Of a stretch of 64,000 nt of DNA, positions 1 through 11,963 are shown in pieces. The stretch lies in assembly GCA_029953675.1 (NCBI GenBank), contig JAMWBK010000010.1:1097001-1161000 (forward strand), read 5' to 3'. Both the position numbers and the translations under genes were made by a program. Every line of letters starts with the position of its first letter. The first letter of the stretch is position 1. Origin of the DNA: Rhodosorus marinus. Lineage: Eukaryota > Rhodophyta > Stylonematophyceae > Stylonematales > Stylonemataceae. A model generated the notes under the pieces. The model made no database searches. It saw only the letters and a list, made by a program, of their open reading frames with translations, and was not told where the DNA came from.

Positions 1-116
1 CCATCCAATTTGTTTCACACGCGATAGAGAGTTATTCGCCAACAGCATAACGGGACTTGTGCCGTGAGTTCCACTCCCGTATATCCCTTTTAACTTTTTT
101 AGCATAGCCTGAAGCG

Positions 117-494
117 CTACGCAAGGCGTGAAAAGGAACTAAGAACTAAGTAGGGAAGCGTGCAAACCCAGGCGCCTATGAGGCGCCTCGTCAAGCATGC
201 TGCTCGAATATCAACACTTAAACGCCGCAACAGTTCGAAGTATTCAACCGGATGCTCAGTAAAATATTTCCGCAACCACTCCAAACCCGACTTCTCCACC
301 TGGCCAAAGCTTTCAACACCAATTTCTGCACTCGAGCCGTCAGAGGCGAGATTGTTCCAGCCCGCGGCCTACGGGCGTATGCCTCGGATGACGCCAAGAA
401 ACCCTCTTGCAACGCCTCGAATTCGCCCTTCAGGAATAGTGTCAACGGCTCGCGGATCTCTGGTGTGCAAACAGAGGCCAGGAGCAGGCGCGGC
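117..494 (-). pseudogene. Possible coding remnant, unassigned
   Basis: Two overlapping minus-strand frames look protein-like. One begins at an ATG near 494 (MPRLLLASVCTPEIREPL) and stays open down to about 290. The other is open from about 380 to the TAG at 117 and contains the segment EWLRKYFTEHPVEYFELL. They are offset by one reading frame. The only simple GT-AG join I found between them would be about 33 bases, shorter than every other intron here. This could be a gene with an unrecognised intron, a frameshifted relic, or chance. I recognise no family. Confidence 0.2.
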
Positions 495-955
495 ATCACG
501 CCCAAGAATTCTCACATGACGGAAAAAGACTAAGCGCCACGAAGGTCGGTGCGCCTCCAAGATCAACAGCAGCGTCCATACACCACAGTTAGAATCTCAA
601 GCCGGTAGACAAGGATTGAAGATAGCACGGAATATTGTTAACATTGCACAAGGTGTGAGTCCGTAGTTGCTCTCACGGAGGGGGAGCTCAAGACGTGGGA
701 ACTAAAGCGATCGGGGGGGGGGGGTGGGTGGTTCGGCCGGTATGGAAGTGGGGCAGTTCTCCCCGCCGATCTTTGGTCCGATTGAATTATTGAATCGGAG
801 ACTGAAAGACAAAGAAAAAACCATTGAGGGGAAAAAGACTAAAATATGGAATGGCTTTATCTACACCCGGGGTTTGGTCTGCCCAGACAAAAAAGGTTCT
901 TCCCAATCAAACTCTTTCTGTTGGGTGCAATGCTCCGGAGATATTTGGGTAGATG

Positions 956-1098
956 AGCATAGCATCAATCTGCCAGAACAGCAAAAAAGCAATTTGGTAT
1001 GAACACGAAGAGCCATCAATCTGCCCAAACACCAAATTTGATATGCGCGCAGTGCCATCAATCTGCCCGAACACCAAATTTGATATGAACAAGAAGGG
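956..1098. repeat. Three-copy minisatellite, unit about 45-50 bases
   Basis: Three successive copies share the core CATCAATCTGCC followed by an A-rich spacer and a block like AATTTGATATG. The second and third copies are nearly identical; the first has diverged and carries extra A residues. A translation of the minus strand also repeats, but this looks like a by-product of the DNA repeat and not a real protein. Confidence 0.75.
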
Positions 1099-3029
1099 CT
1101 GTTGTGCAAGGGGAACCTATAGCGGGGAACCTATAGAGGGATCATAGTGCGCGCACTGCAAAAGGACGTTGCTTTGAGGAAAAGCTAAATGCCAGAACTG
1201 GTTCTCCCAATGAACAAATCATCAAGAAAACGATCGCCGTGCGCCTATTTCATGTTGGCCTTACATTTAGAGATTAGCCCTGAAAGAAAACCATATGCTA
1301 ATCAGACTTTAAATCACCCCCCTGAAGAAATCCTTTTCACAATCTTATTGTGCTAGCATACCTCCCTGTGACTGTTCCCATTCCACACTATTTTCTTGGT
1401 AAATAAATTTCTATAGGAAACATCTTGGATATTTACCTTCGCTCATCCCGTCGCTGCCAAACACCATACGTTTTCAAAAAAATTCAGATGGGGGGGGGGA
1501 AGCGCGAGTTGATCTTTTGCTTTCGCTTATCTTGTAGCGTTTGCGAAACGTGGAGGTTGCATCAGCCAGGACAAGTGCAACGGGTGTAGCTTAGGTAGTG
1601 AACCCCCACTCACTCCCTTGAACAGCTTGAGCTTTGCCTCTCAAACATTTGGCCGTGGAGTAACTTCGTTAACGCCCGCAACAGAGCAACCCTTCCCAAG
1701 CTATACCAGCTTGAGTGTCTCTAAGCAAAGTGGAACCCCGCGGTTCACGGGACTGAGGATTTTGCCGGATTAGAAGTGGGACTAGTTATGGAACCCTACT
1801 CCAAAACTGCATTCAAAAAAGAAAAGAAGCTGAATCAAAAGAATTTAAGTAGAAATCCCGAGCGAAACTCGATTTCTACCCACCCCTCAACATCATATTT
1901 TAAAACAAAGTACAGGCTCGAGAATCATTGAACAGGTCAAGCTGACACTGATTTCCTCCCTTTCCCACCACCCCACCAAACCCCCCCCCCTCTCCCTCAT
2001 CCCCCCTCATCCCCGCTTAGGGCGAACAAGAGTAATGTAGCCAAAATCAATATTTTCTTATCCGACTTTTACCGCTCCAAACTAGTCAATACAAATGTTT
2101 TCAGATCCCCATCCCGAAGACTATTTATTCAATTTTAATCGTCACCTTTCGTTCCCCACCATAATCCAAAATCGCAATCCCTACCAAAAAAGGTATCTAA
2201 AACAACAAATAAAAAAGACAATCATAAAGATCGAATTTGAAACTGCTCAACCATTACCCCCCCCCCTCCTTTCCTTTCTAGTTTCCATATGTGTAAAAAA
2301 ATTAAACAAATCAAACTAACCCCCCCCCCCGCCAGAAACAAAGTCTTGACCTCAAGAAACCGCAAATCTGTAAACATATGAATATTTATATACAAAACTT
2401 TGAATACCGAGACAGCTGTCTTAACGTATCTTTTCTGTCGGGATGGCCCCGTTGTGGAGCCCGGTTCAGCGATTAGGGCGTTCAGGATATGGACTTTTTT
2501 TTCTCTCTTTAATTGGAGACAATATTTTTTTTTATTTACTCATTGTGTTCTGAAAAATGGAGCAAAAGGAATTTTGTTTTTGTTTGGTTTGAATAAATGG
2601 ACGACCAATGTTACCCTCCTTTTTTCTTTTAACTAAATAGGTTTTTTTGTTGATTTTCTCTCCCTCGCGCCCGCGGGCCAGGTTCTGTAGAATATTGGCG
2701 GATGTTGCACATAGCGAGAGACGGAGGAGGAAATGGTTTGTTTTGGAAGGTCTTCATTTTAGGCTGTTTGCTGTCTGTTTGGTTATTTAGGGTGATGGAC
2801 TGATGTAGTTGCCGTGGGCAACCGAAGAGATGGAGTTTGGGGAGGTGAAGCATGAGCCTTTTCAACGAGGTGGTGTTGAATGTGTTTTGAGCTTTTGGTT
2901 GACCTGATGACTTGACGCGTTCTCGCTTTTGCAGGAAGTAGCGCTTTAGGTTTTGCACCGTGAATCTCGTTCATGGGGCTTGTTCGATAGGATCCTGAGG
3001 GAGAGGCCTTGTAGATACTGCTTGTGAAC

Positions 3030-6000
3030 ATGGAGCCGGAGAACGGCTCCGGATTGAGTGTCGGCAATGGATCGCCTGGTGATGAAAATCTTGAAACCAG
3101 TCGTGCAAATAACAGCACGGCGAGTCAGTTGCATACATCCTTTTCACCTGAGGCCGAAAACAGTACAAAGTCAAACTTTAGCTCGAGAGCCCCTACAGGA
3201 AGATCGGATGCGGATTTCCAGAAGAGCCGAGGTTCATCGTTTGGCTCAAAGGTTTTGAGTAAAGTTTTCTCCTCATCAGAGGTTAAATATGACGTGAAGG
3301 GGGACGATATTACGACGAAGAAGGGCGTTTTCGAGTATCTTTCGACATTTCTTCTCGATGAGGATATGCAAGAGCGCTTGCAGCTCACCAGACGAGCCTT
3401 TGTTTCTTTGGGTAAGTTGCAAGACACAATCCAGAAGGAGCACTCCCATGGCCCTTTTGACGCTTGTTCCACGAGAACCTTTTGACTCATGGGTAGCCTT
3501 TCCTTCTCTATGACAGGTTTGTTCACAATCGTGACATGCATTATCCTGTTCTTTGCGTTCTTCTTCGCAAATGGGAAATGCAGCACCTCAGCGGTCCTGA
3601 CATTGGAACCAACTGGGGAGAACTGTACTACAACATTGTTTTCTCAGACTGCCGATTTTGAGCTAGACACGAATGGCGTCTTTAGAGGGCAACCAAACTT
3701 TGTTCTGAACCAAGGACTGCTCAAAGTCAAGTTGAAAGGCTACGAGGGAAGCGACGAGGAGTTTCTAAGGGACTTGGACCAGGCTTTATCTTTGTTAAGA
3801 GAAGAAACCGAAAGGGTGGGGAGCATGGACGCGGTCCGTACAATGCAGAGGCTCCTTCATGTAGAAGGGCATCTTCCTGATAGACACATGCTTGTTGAGT
3901 GGAACATTGACCCTGGCAACCTACTACGATCTCAGTTTGATCGGATAGAGAATATCGTACTCTATCGGGGACAAGAGGAGTTGTCCATAATCGATAACCC
4001 TGCACTTTGCACGCATGCTTTTGAGAGGGTCTTCATATCAAGCGCTCCCATTCTTCCAAACTCGGCGGAAAGCTACGCCACTGTTCGCATTAAGATTTCC
4101 GCGAATCCCGCTGAAGACAGTGCTCTCGTGGAACCCCCCGTGTGGAGGGTCGGCGAAGGGGTGGACTCGTGCGAAGCCGATCTGGAGCCGAGCAGGGAAA
4201 CCTCTGATGCGTTTGGAAGTATTTTGGGGTTTTTTAGCAGGAAACAGCTGTCCACTGATGAAGAAAGCTTCATACTTGCTTTCGACGTGCTTCAGGTATG
4301 TAACACTAATGTTAAATGGCTTTCGACTTGGGAAGTTCCTAGCTAACCTCCTGGAATTTCCCTAGACCTACACTATTTCCCAATGCAACGAGGAGGGCAG
4401 TGAGACCTGCGATATCGAATCGACCACTTCTGCCGCTGGCTACGAGCTGTTTTACTCTGACGCTCTTGGTGAGATGGACCTGACGTTGGATTTTCCACTC
4501 AGCTCGCGATATTTATTCTTATGCCTGCCTTCTGCTCTTCGTCTCGTAGAGAAACATGCTTTTAGGGACACGATTATTGTTGAGGAGGGGGATGAGAGGC
4601 AAATTATAGTTGTTCCCGAAATTGGCCCTCACCCGGGGATTCCGGAGTGCAATCAGTGCGTAGATGCTTCTACTGACCCGTCAATCGCTGAAATTTGCCA
4701 AAGAAATGTTGCCGTACTGCTGAAGTACTACGAAGTGGATGCGGATGAGCAGCCACAGTATGTACAGTCCGCATATTTGGTTCTGAGAACGCGAGACATT
4801 TGGAATGCGAAATATGGGACTGAGCAAATTCACTGTGGCGTTGAGGTTCGTATCCTTACAGCTGTGATGTTCTTAGGGCTTCAATTTCGAATTCTGCTGA
4901 CACTGTACTTTCTGATGCGATAGAATCTGTTGAGGCCAATTGATGTCCAGAGCGATATTACAATCCCCTTCGCGACTTCCTCCGGTGTGTTTGAGTGCGA
5001 CGTGGTCGTTTGCAAGTCCATTATTGAGCGCCTTGGTACAGCAGAAGCAGTGGCCGAGTTGTTTCTAATTCTTATGTTGGGTATCATTGCTCTGCTGTAC
5101 ATTTGCGTGACTGCCTATAAGAATCTCCCGAGATCAAAACGAGGCATACTGTTTGGAGCCGTTAGTGAGACTTTTGCTTCAGAGGAGATTAAGGAGGTTA
5201 TGGGAAAGAGCTTAGGCCTTAGGATTGCGATCTCCATCGCACTAATTGCGGCTGTGATCGCGACGTTTGTCTGTTTTCTTGTGATACCGGAAACTTGTCG
5301 GCCACTGGAGACGCTGAGCTTTGAACCCCAAACTGACAATAGTGCGTTTATCGTCTTCATCCTCCACAAATTTGTTAACTTGTCACGTTATAGTTGCTCT
5401 TACCGTGATCTTCCCCACGCCTATTTCCAGACGCGAATTGTACGGAAGTTTTACTGACCCAGAACCGAGAGTTGGTCCTTGACAACAATCAGAACTTCGC
5501 TAATACTCCAGGTTTTTCGCCTGGCTCAGCTTTTCACACGGTACTCTTGCGGAGCTACAGCACTGACAGTAGCGGCTTTAGTGAAGACCTTCGAACGACA
5601 AAAATCGCTCTTAATGAGGAATTGTCTGCGACAGACGTAGATCAACTGGATTCTATAGTCAAGCACGAGTTGCTGCTATTCTCGTCGGCCAACCCAGTCC
5701 AAGGTGTCACAATGAGGTACAACTTTGAAAACCTGGCTGCGGGGTCAATTTCCAGCCCTGGGTCGGTAGATGTTCTCGTACGGGCCGGGGGTGACGGGTG
5801 CTATGCGGCGTTGGAAACGAACCTGGAATACGGAAGAATTGGACTCCTCAGGAGAGAATCTCCGCTGCTAGGATTCTCTATACGAGAGGTCAGGAGCTTC
5901 TTCGACGTAGATCAGACGCCTTTTAACCCATGCTTTGAAAGTGATGGAGCTTTTCGGGAAGCTCTGGACACTTTAGTTGCAGACTTTGAACGGGTATCTG

Positions 6001-8279
6001 GAGGAAGTTCACCTTTTCGAATCGACATATTCATGGCGGATTTGATTCTTGTGGACGCATGTAATCGTCCGCAGTACGCAGAAGTGTGCCAGAATGAAGT
6101 GGCACCTGGTAGAGCGGATATTGTCCAAATAGCGGACGGTCGATTCGGACTTGTCTGGCCCACAAACGTTGACTTTGTCGGAGTTGCGGAACTCGTTTCC
6201 GAATGTCCGCAGTGCTCTGCTGCCGCTTTTGATATCTGTGATCGATTTGAGCTGACGGTGAACTTGGTGGACAAAGAAACCGGAGCAAGCCCGTTTGAGA
6301 TATTATTCAAGTTTTCAACTGAGCTGCCATTGAACGGCCTTGGGACTGTCTCTACGGAGAGGTGCTCAGTGCAAGACGTTCTCCTTGACCAAGAAATCGC
6401 ACTGGACGCGCCCTTTGAAACGACTAGCGACCTGTACTCGTGCCAGTATGAAGTGTGCAGCTCCTGGATAAGTAGGGTGGGAACATCCTTCGCCGACACA
6501 GACTTCATTCTCGAGCTGGTTGAGATTGGAATTGGGATAATTTTCCTGATAGTGGGCCTGAGTGCTTTGAGTAGCTGGCGTGGACTTGTAACGAAGACAC
6601 TGCCGAGCAAGACTCGAAACTTCTTGACGATCACATGGGCGTTTTTGATTGGGGCGTTCTTGCTGCTGGCATTTGTGGGGTTGTTCGCCGGTTTTTTTGT
6701 ATTGAACGGTGAATGTACGACAAGTACAACCCTGACTGTGCAGGAGACAGGCGATTCATGTGACCAAGTGATGCTGAGGCAGGACGGCACCTTCGTACTA
6801 GACACAAACGGTCGCTTTAACAGGGAAGCTGGGTTTAGTGGGCGGAACGCTCTGTTCCAGCTCCAGTTTCGTGGCTATAGAGCGACGGAAACTGAACTCC
6901 GGGCATCTGTATCTACCCTTCTGACGTCATTTCGGGAGCTCCTAGAATCTGTTGAGGGGACGGATCTCATCAATGTGTACCGGACGCTCCTATTTAACCC
7001 CGTGAGTGTGCCTGGGAAGGAAGGGTCAATAGCGATGGCCGCCAACATCAACAACCAGTTCTTCGCTCGATGGGTGAATGTCGAATCAGCCGAGGCAAAT
7101 TCCGACCAAGGAAGCTTCCCTCTTGAGGCAATCTGGTTCACTGATGAACAGAAAACCACAATTGACACAGACCTGGATCAGTGCACCAGTGAATCGTCTG
7201 TGGTGAGAGCTCGCGTGACTGAGGAGGAAGTGGAGACACTTGTTAAAGTGATTACCATGGAGAAGAGTGCAGTTGCGCTAGAGCCGAACACATGCCTGAA
7301 CAGTGGCTTGACAGACACGTTTGAAGGAACCACGGTCCTCAGGAGCTTTGTTCCATCAACGGATACTACCAGCAGTTTCGAAGAGACGGACGATCTCCAC
7401 GTCAGTTTCGACTCTGCCCAGGTTTTCGGGCTTGATTTTTGCAACAAAGATCCGAGCAACTGCGAGAGCCGAATTCGACCTCCTGAGTCTATTTCCGAGG
7501 GTCGGAACACGGTTACGATCCCCGCTTCTTGGGAGTTTTTCAGGTCCTTGTACGACGAGGAGTCGGGATTGTACGGGTTCAAATGGGAAACTGGAAGCAA
7601 CGTGGATGCTAGTGGAGAGGAGAGGAAGTTTTTCGTAGTCCCGAACTGGAGCGTTCCCAGAGGTTGCGAGTGCGAAAACCCGGATCGGATCCAGAGTTGT
7701 TCGAAGCAGATCAATCTTGTCCTTCAGTATTATACCCTGGCAGAAGGCGAACCGTTGGAATACGTAACGAGTTTTGCCAAGAAGATTGACATGACTGGAC
7801 TATGGAATTCAGTTGGGTCGGGCAGCAGCTTGCATTGTGACCTCAGCGTCATGACGGGCGCCCTCGGGGACGAGGAGATTCGCGCCATATCGGAGGGACC
7901 GCTGGCTCAGTTTGAGACGGACTTGCAAATATTACAGTGCGAGCAAACTCTTTGTGTTGCCGGGGTAGAAAGATTTGGTGACTCCTACGCGTTGGCGAAG
8001 TTGATCATTGTCTGTCTGACTTTCGGCGTCGTTTTCGTCGTACTAGTCCTGGAATTTCGATCTACCACGTCTAAGAAGGACGCACAACCGGGAACTATGG
8101 CGTCAGCTGACTCAGATGTAGAGAATATCAGCGGTGATTACATCGACCAAGAGAACGGGGATGGGGAATTGCATGAAGCGGATGACCACATATCACCTGA
8201 AACGAGTGATCATGTCGTAACCTCCGTCTCGGTCCCAAATCGAAGTGGGGTAACGAAGTCTGTGCGGATCGTGGACTAA
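3030..8279 (+). CDS. Large membrane protein with three tandem TM-ectodomain-TM units
   Basis: Proposed exons are 3030-3411, 3517-4295, 4366-4468, 4550-4845, 4924-5341 and 5431-8279. All phases agree and give 1608 residues. A Ser-rich N-terminal tail of about 127 residues precedes TM1. Six hydrophobic segments lie near residues 129-147, 566-584, 621-641, 1018-1040, 1058-1085 and 1512-1535. They enclose three ectodomains of roughly 380-425 residues joined by short basic loops. Each ectodomain opens with a Cys-bounded motif (CSTSAVLTLEPTGENC in unit 1, CTTSTTLTVQETGDSC in unit 3) and an LDTNG-like motif (LDNNQ in unit 2). Each closes with a Cys pair just before the next TM (CDVVVC, CQYEVC, CEQTLC). 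The C-tail of about 73 residues is acidic. Comparison with unit 3 supports removing the 81-base intron at 4469-4549. Paired cysteines suggest disulphides in a secretory-pathway lumen or outside the cell (inference). No known family was recognised. Confidence 0.8.
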
Positions 8280-9434
8280 ATCCAGCAGCGAGCTGCTTGA
8301 ACATAACTTCCCAGTCTGTGGGAATCGTGCACATTGGCTCTTATGTTTTGATATTTCAACTTTGGGCCTACAAACATGTTACATAAAAACTTTTGAATGC
8401 AGTATTTTGGGAAGAATGTGTGTTGTTCACTGGCTTATGCCCATTTCACACGCGAAGCAACTCTTCTCTCCCACTAGCAGAAACGCGTTCATGCGTTGCT
8501 GCTCTCAAAAAAGCGGCGGGCGGAGGGTTGACCGGCTAATCAGCCTCGCCTTCTTTGGGCCCATAGCAGATTTTATCCCCGATTTGATCATGTGACACTA
8601 CTCTCTGCACAAGAATTGAATTCAGCGACTCTGCTCTTCGACTTCGTTGCTGGCTTTCTTTCTTAGTCCTCGACCCTGCCAATTCTGCTCGCCCTCATCA
8701 AACGATTTTTCAATGCCGAATGTGGCAAAAAGCCGGATTCACGCAGTTGATTAATTTTCATTTCCTTTTCAATAGAAAACATTTCCTTTAAATCTCACAA
8801 TAATTAATTTTGCAGAAAAATTTATTAACTTTGACTACTTCACTTTCCTCGAGTTTTAGTACAATTATGGTAACCACATTGATCCTTGATTTTGATGTCA
8901 TTTCCTTTGAAAGTTTGGGAATCATTTGAAAATGTGGGAATTAATCCGCGGTGATTTCAATTGAGTGGTGAAATCCATGCAGAAGTTATTTAATTCGATA
9001 GACCACTAGGCAACGGTGAGTACGCGGATGAGATGTAGGGCACGACTGCACGGTTTGGAAGGGGAGAAGTACTGTGCATTTGGGGTCGAAAATAGTGAAA
9101 GCATGCAATATATAGGCCCCCGAACCAGAAAAGATTCCCCATGCATATTTTCTGGCAGGTTTAGATACTGCGGACCGGCTTAAACCTCTGTGATTGCCTA
9201 TTGAACAGGAAAGGAGCTTGTGAGTTTTGCCTCGGACCCTGGAACGCCTTCTTGAAGCAATGAATGAACTCATTTGTTCTTGTTGGATCACGTCGAACAG
9301 AGTGCTCAAGAAGCTACCCATTGCTCGTTTTATTTTTTGTTTTTTTTCTCTGTGCAGGGATACTTCTACGCAGTACACCACGGGAGGAGAAACGACGTTG
9401 TGCGATACGATTCTGAGACTCTCTCGGCAGTTAT
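8280..9434. other. Intergenic, no gene seen
   Basis: This stretch lies between the triplicated membrane-protein gene and the TMEM209-like gene, both on the plus strand. It is AT-rich around 8740-8960 and has no open frame with recognisable protein. The last 200 bases contain a T-rich run near 9330 and are likely 5' UTR or promoter of the next gene. Confidence 0.5.
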
Positions 9435-11336
9435 ATGATGTCAATAGCTCGACCAGAGCGATCCTCATATGAATCCGGTGGGAGACGGACTCCCTCTCCC
9501 ATGCGAAGTCAGCCGAGGATGTTGGGATCGACGAGGACGAACGGCGTCGAGTCCCCTAGATTTCCATCGAAGTGGGAATCGCCGGTTGCGAAAAGGTCCA
9601 TGGGACTGAATGCTTACCGTAATGAGGTCAACAATAGCGCAGTAGCCTCGGCGACAATGTACATCTTTATGGTCTGCACCGTCCTCGCGATGATCAGCTC
9701 TCTTATTTTCAGCTATTCGTTCCTGGAAAATATCGTTCCAGCAATGATTTTCACCTGTTCAATATCGTTTTGCTTCGCTCTGTACTTTGTCGGAGTTCTC
9801 TCGAATCTACGAAGGAAGTGGTCCTTCGGGATTACAGAACGCGAAGCGAAACTTCTTGCAGTGGATCGAAAAACCGATCTGGTGTACAAGGTACAAGACA
9901 AGGACATTCCCCCTCCCGCGAGGGATTTGGCATCTACCAATCTAAGGAACGCGTCTCTGAGTTGTCTTCTTTAATATCCGTTTCTTGTTTCGTTGGCGAA
10001 AGACGCCGGAATCGTCACCAACCTCAGTGAAACCTCCTGCGTCTGGAGGAAGCCGGCGTTTGAGCACTACTCCACTACGGCTAATGAAATCACCGAGCGA
10101 GACCAACGAAGCCGTCCAGCGCTTCATATCCCCGGATAGATACTCTGGAACGGCGGCAACTCCGTCGCCCGTGGGAAACAGGACGATTTCCGTGGCATCA
10201 ATAGGGAAGTTCCATCATTCGCGAACCTCACCTTTGGATCGCTCGGACGCTTCAAAGGATCCAGGTGCGGCAATGCAGATCGACTACCAATGGAAGGGCA
10301 GCCCTGGAGCTCTCAATCAGTCGTCGCAGTTGTTCAGAAACGTTGAAGCTCTTCGAAGGTGGCTGGCGTTGAAGGTGCTCGTCCCCTTTGCTGAGAGAGA
10401 ATCCCGAATCTCGGAGCAGCTGAAAATTCTCTCATCCACTCCAAACGTTAATCAAACTTCAGCTGCCGCGTTGGTAGCTGAGCGCACGAGTCTGGACAGG
10501 TTGGCGAGATCATCAACCTGATGACTGCTCTTCGGCGAAACCTCCTCTCTGACATCTCCGTATGATCTCCTACAAACAGATATGTGACTGTACCGGGCTA
10601 CTCGAGATCACTCGAATACTGCAGATCTAGGCTCCGCACGTTAGCGGAGGATACGTCCGTCTCCAAGGCCTTGTGGGACTCCGGCTCTGAATGGAAGGGC
10701 AGATCCTTCGAAATGTTCGGCCTAGAGTTGCCGACGGATTCGGAGCTCATCCTCACCGCCTTCGGGGCCTTCTTTGATGAAAGGCTACCACCAAATACCG
10801 CAGCAAAAGGTTCGCTATGGCACGCTATTGCTGTCCCTATTGCGAAAAGGTCAAATCTCCAAACCTCCGATTTTCTAAAGGAATGCTTGCGCTTTCTCCT
10901 TGAACGCGATTTGAACCCCAGCTGCGTTCACGTCGCGGTATATTGCATTTCCGCAATCTGAGGGCTTGGATGGAATAGAACCCTGGAGAGTGCGAGCAGG
11001 AGCAGTGATTTATCGTTCAAGAACGCGACCACCGGAGTTTTCAGTTATCCTACCTGGAGAAAAGGTGAGCATCAAATCTTACCTTTTGCCGGGGGCCATT
11101 TTGTCCAAGTCAAAGCAATCTACCCCCCCGGAAGAAAACCAACATTGACTTGTGCTCTGACTTGTGCTCGTACTTGTGCTCGTTTCCAGGTGGTTCACCC
11201 GTTGAGCGGAAGGCTGAACATCTTTCACGCTATCCTGCTCCTTACTCAAATCCTCCGAGACGATTACGATGGATATGCTGGTCAAATCTATCTAGGTGAT
11301 CCGTCGATCGGGCTTCTTGAGGTCATTGAGAACTGA
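9435..11336 (+). CDS. TMEM209-like nuclear-envelope protein (cytochrome b561 N-terminal family)
   Basis: Proposed exons are 9435-9960, 10028-10499, 10580-10809, 10922-11064 and 11190-11336, giving 505 residues (human TMEM209 is about 560). The N-terminal part has a basic, Ser/Arg-rich segment followed by two hydrophobic helices (about residues 72-92 and 96-118). A low-complexity linker follows, then the conserved C-terminal half. Family-like blocks are VTVPGYSRSLEYC, FFDERLPPN followed across a splice by FTSRYIAFPQ, RPPEFSVI, and LNIFHAILLLTQILRDDYDG near the end. In animals TMEM209 is a nuclear-envelope protein interacting with nucleoporins; the role here is inferred. An apparent frameshift around 10938 disappears when the 112-base intron 10810-10921 is removed. 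The first splice join is the least certain. Confidence 0.78.
11151..11182 (+). repeat. Short triplicated motif inside an intron
   Basis: ACTTGTGCTC occurs three times in close succession within the last intron of the TMEM209-like gene, ending just before the T/C-rich 3' splice site. No function can be assigned. Confidence 0.6.
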
Positions 11337-11963
11337 CGACTGTGAAAGCAACTATTTGACGATGAGTTTCTGGAGACATAAGAAGGCAATGAGTGAGCAT
11401 CTGGCTATAGAAAGGGGTGAACCTGCATCCTTGAGGTCCCCCGCGAAGCTTTTGAAAGCGAGTGGAGGCTCTAGAGTTGAATCACAAGTTTAATATGGAC
11501 AGGCTAATATACATAGTGAACAACGCAGGGGTAAAGGAAAACACACTAATCGAGGACCCGTATTCCGCATTCCGTCACAAGCGAGGAACTGTTGAGCTTC
11601 ACACTTGGCGATACTGGACAAACTTTCGAAGCGTTGAATGGGAATCACGAAATGTCAGACCCCACGAATACGCAACTAAGTGGTATCCCCCTTGGTGTTC
11701 AGGAAGGGCTATTTTTGCACGCACAGGTTGATGTTTCCATTCAGTTCCACCAAACCCTCGTATCCACAGATCAATCGTGGGCACTACCACGTGCTCCTGC
11801 CTTCTCGGCTAGACCTTTGGCGTTACTCATGGTGCTCTCCGGGGGATGATGCCTTTCCGAAACAATCCACACCGAACAAGTTTGATATGTATAGTCCATT
11901 TTGGGTGGTTATCAAACTCCTCAAATGGATGTTCAAAGCCCAGTCTGGGTCTTCCGCACAGCA
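11337..11963. other. Convergent intergenic region, no gene supported
   Basis: This stretch separates the 3' ends of the TMEM209-like gene (plus) and CDK7 (minus). Several overlapping plus-strand frames of 60-95 codons exist, but they lie in different frames over the same bases and show no recognisable motif. It is presumably 3' UTR and polyadenylation sequence for both neighbours. Confidence 0.45.

Larger units (their letters stand above)
1..3029. other. Unassigned 5' stretch with low-complexity tracts
   Basis: No gene could be assigned with confidence. The first 520 bases carry suggestive minus-strand open frames (listed separately) and 956-1098 holds a short tandem repeat. Several G or C runs of 8 or more bases occur (around 713-724, 1491-1498, 1981-1990 and 2321-2330). 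The rest, including the AT-rich part after 2030, shows only short open frames without recognisable protein. The final few hundred bases probably hold the promoter and 5' UTR of the membrane-protein gene starting at 3030. Confidence 0.5.

Noticed and set aside
861-1109. Minus-strand protein with repeats such as YQIWCSGRLMALR
   Set aside because: The periodicity is that of the DNA minisatellite; all frames repeat and there is no start context or splice support.
10922-10962. Frameshift or a 25-base intron in the TMEM209-like gene
   Set aside because: An ordinary 112-base intron (10810-10921) keeps the phase and yields the conserved RLPPN to FTSRY segment, so no frameshift is needed.
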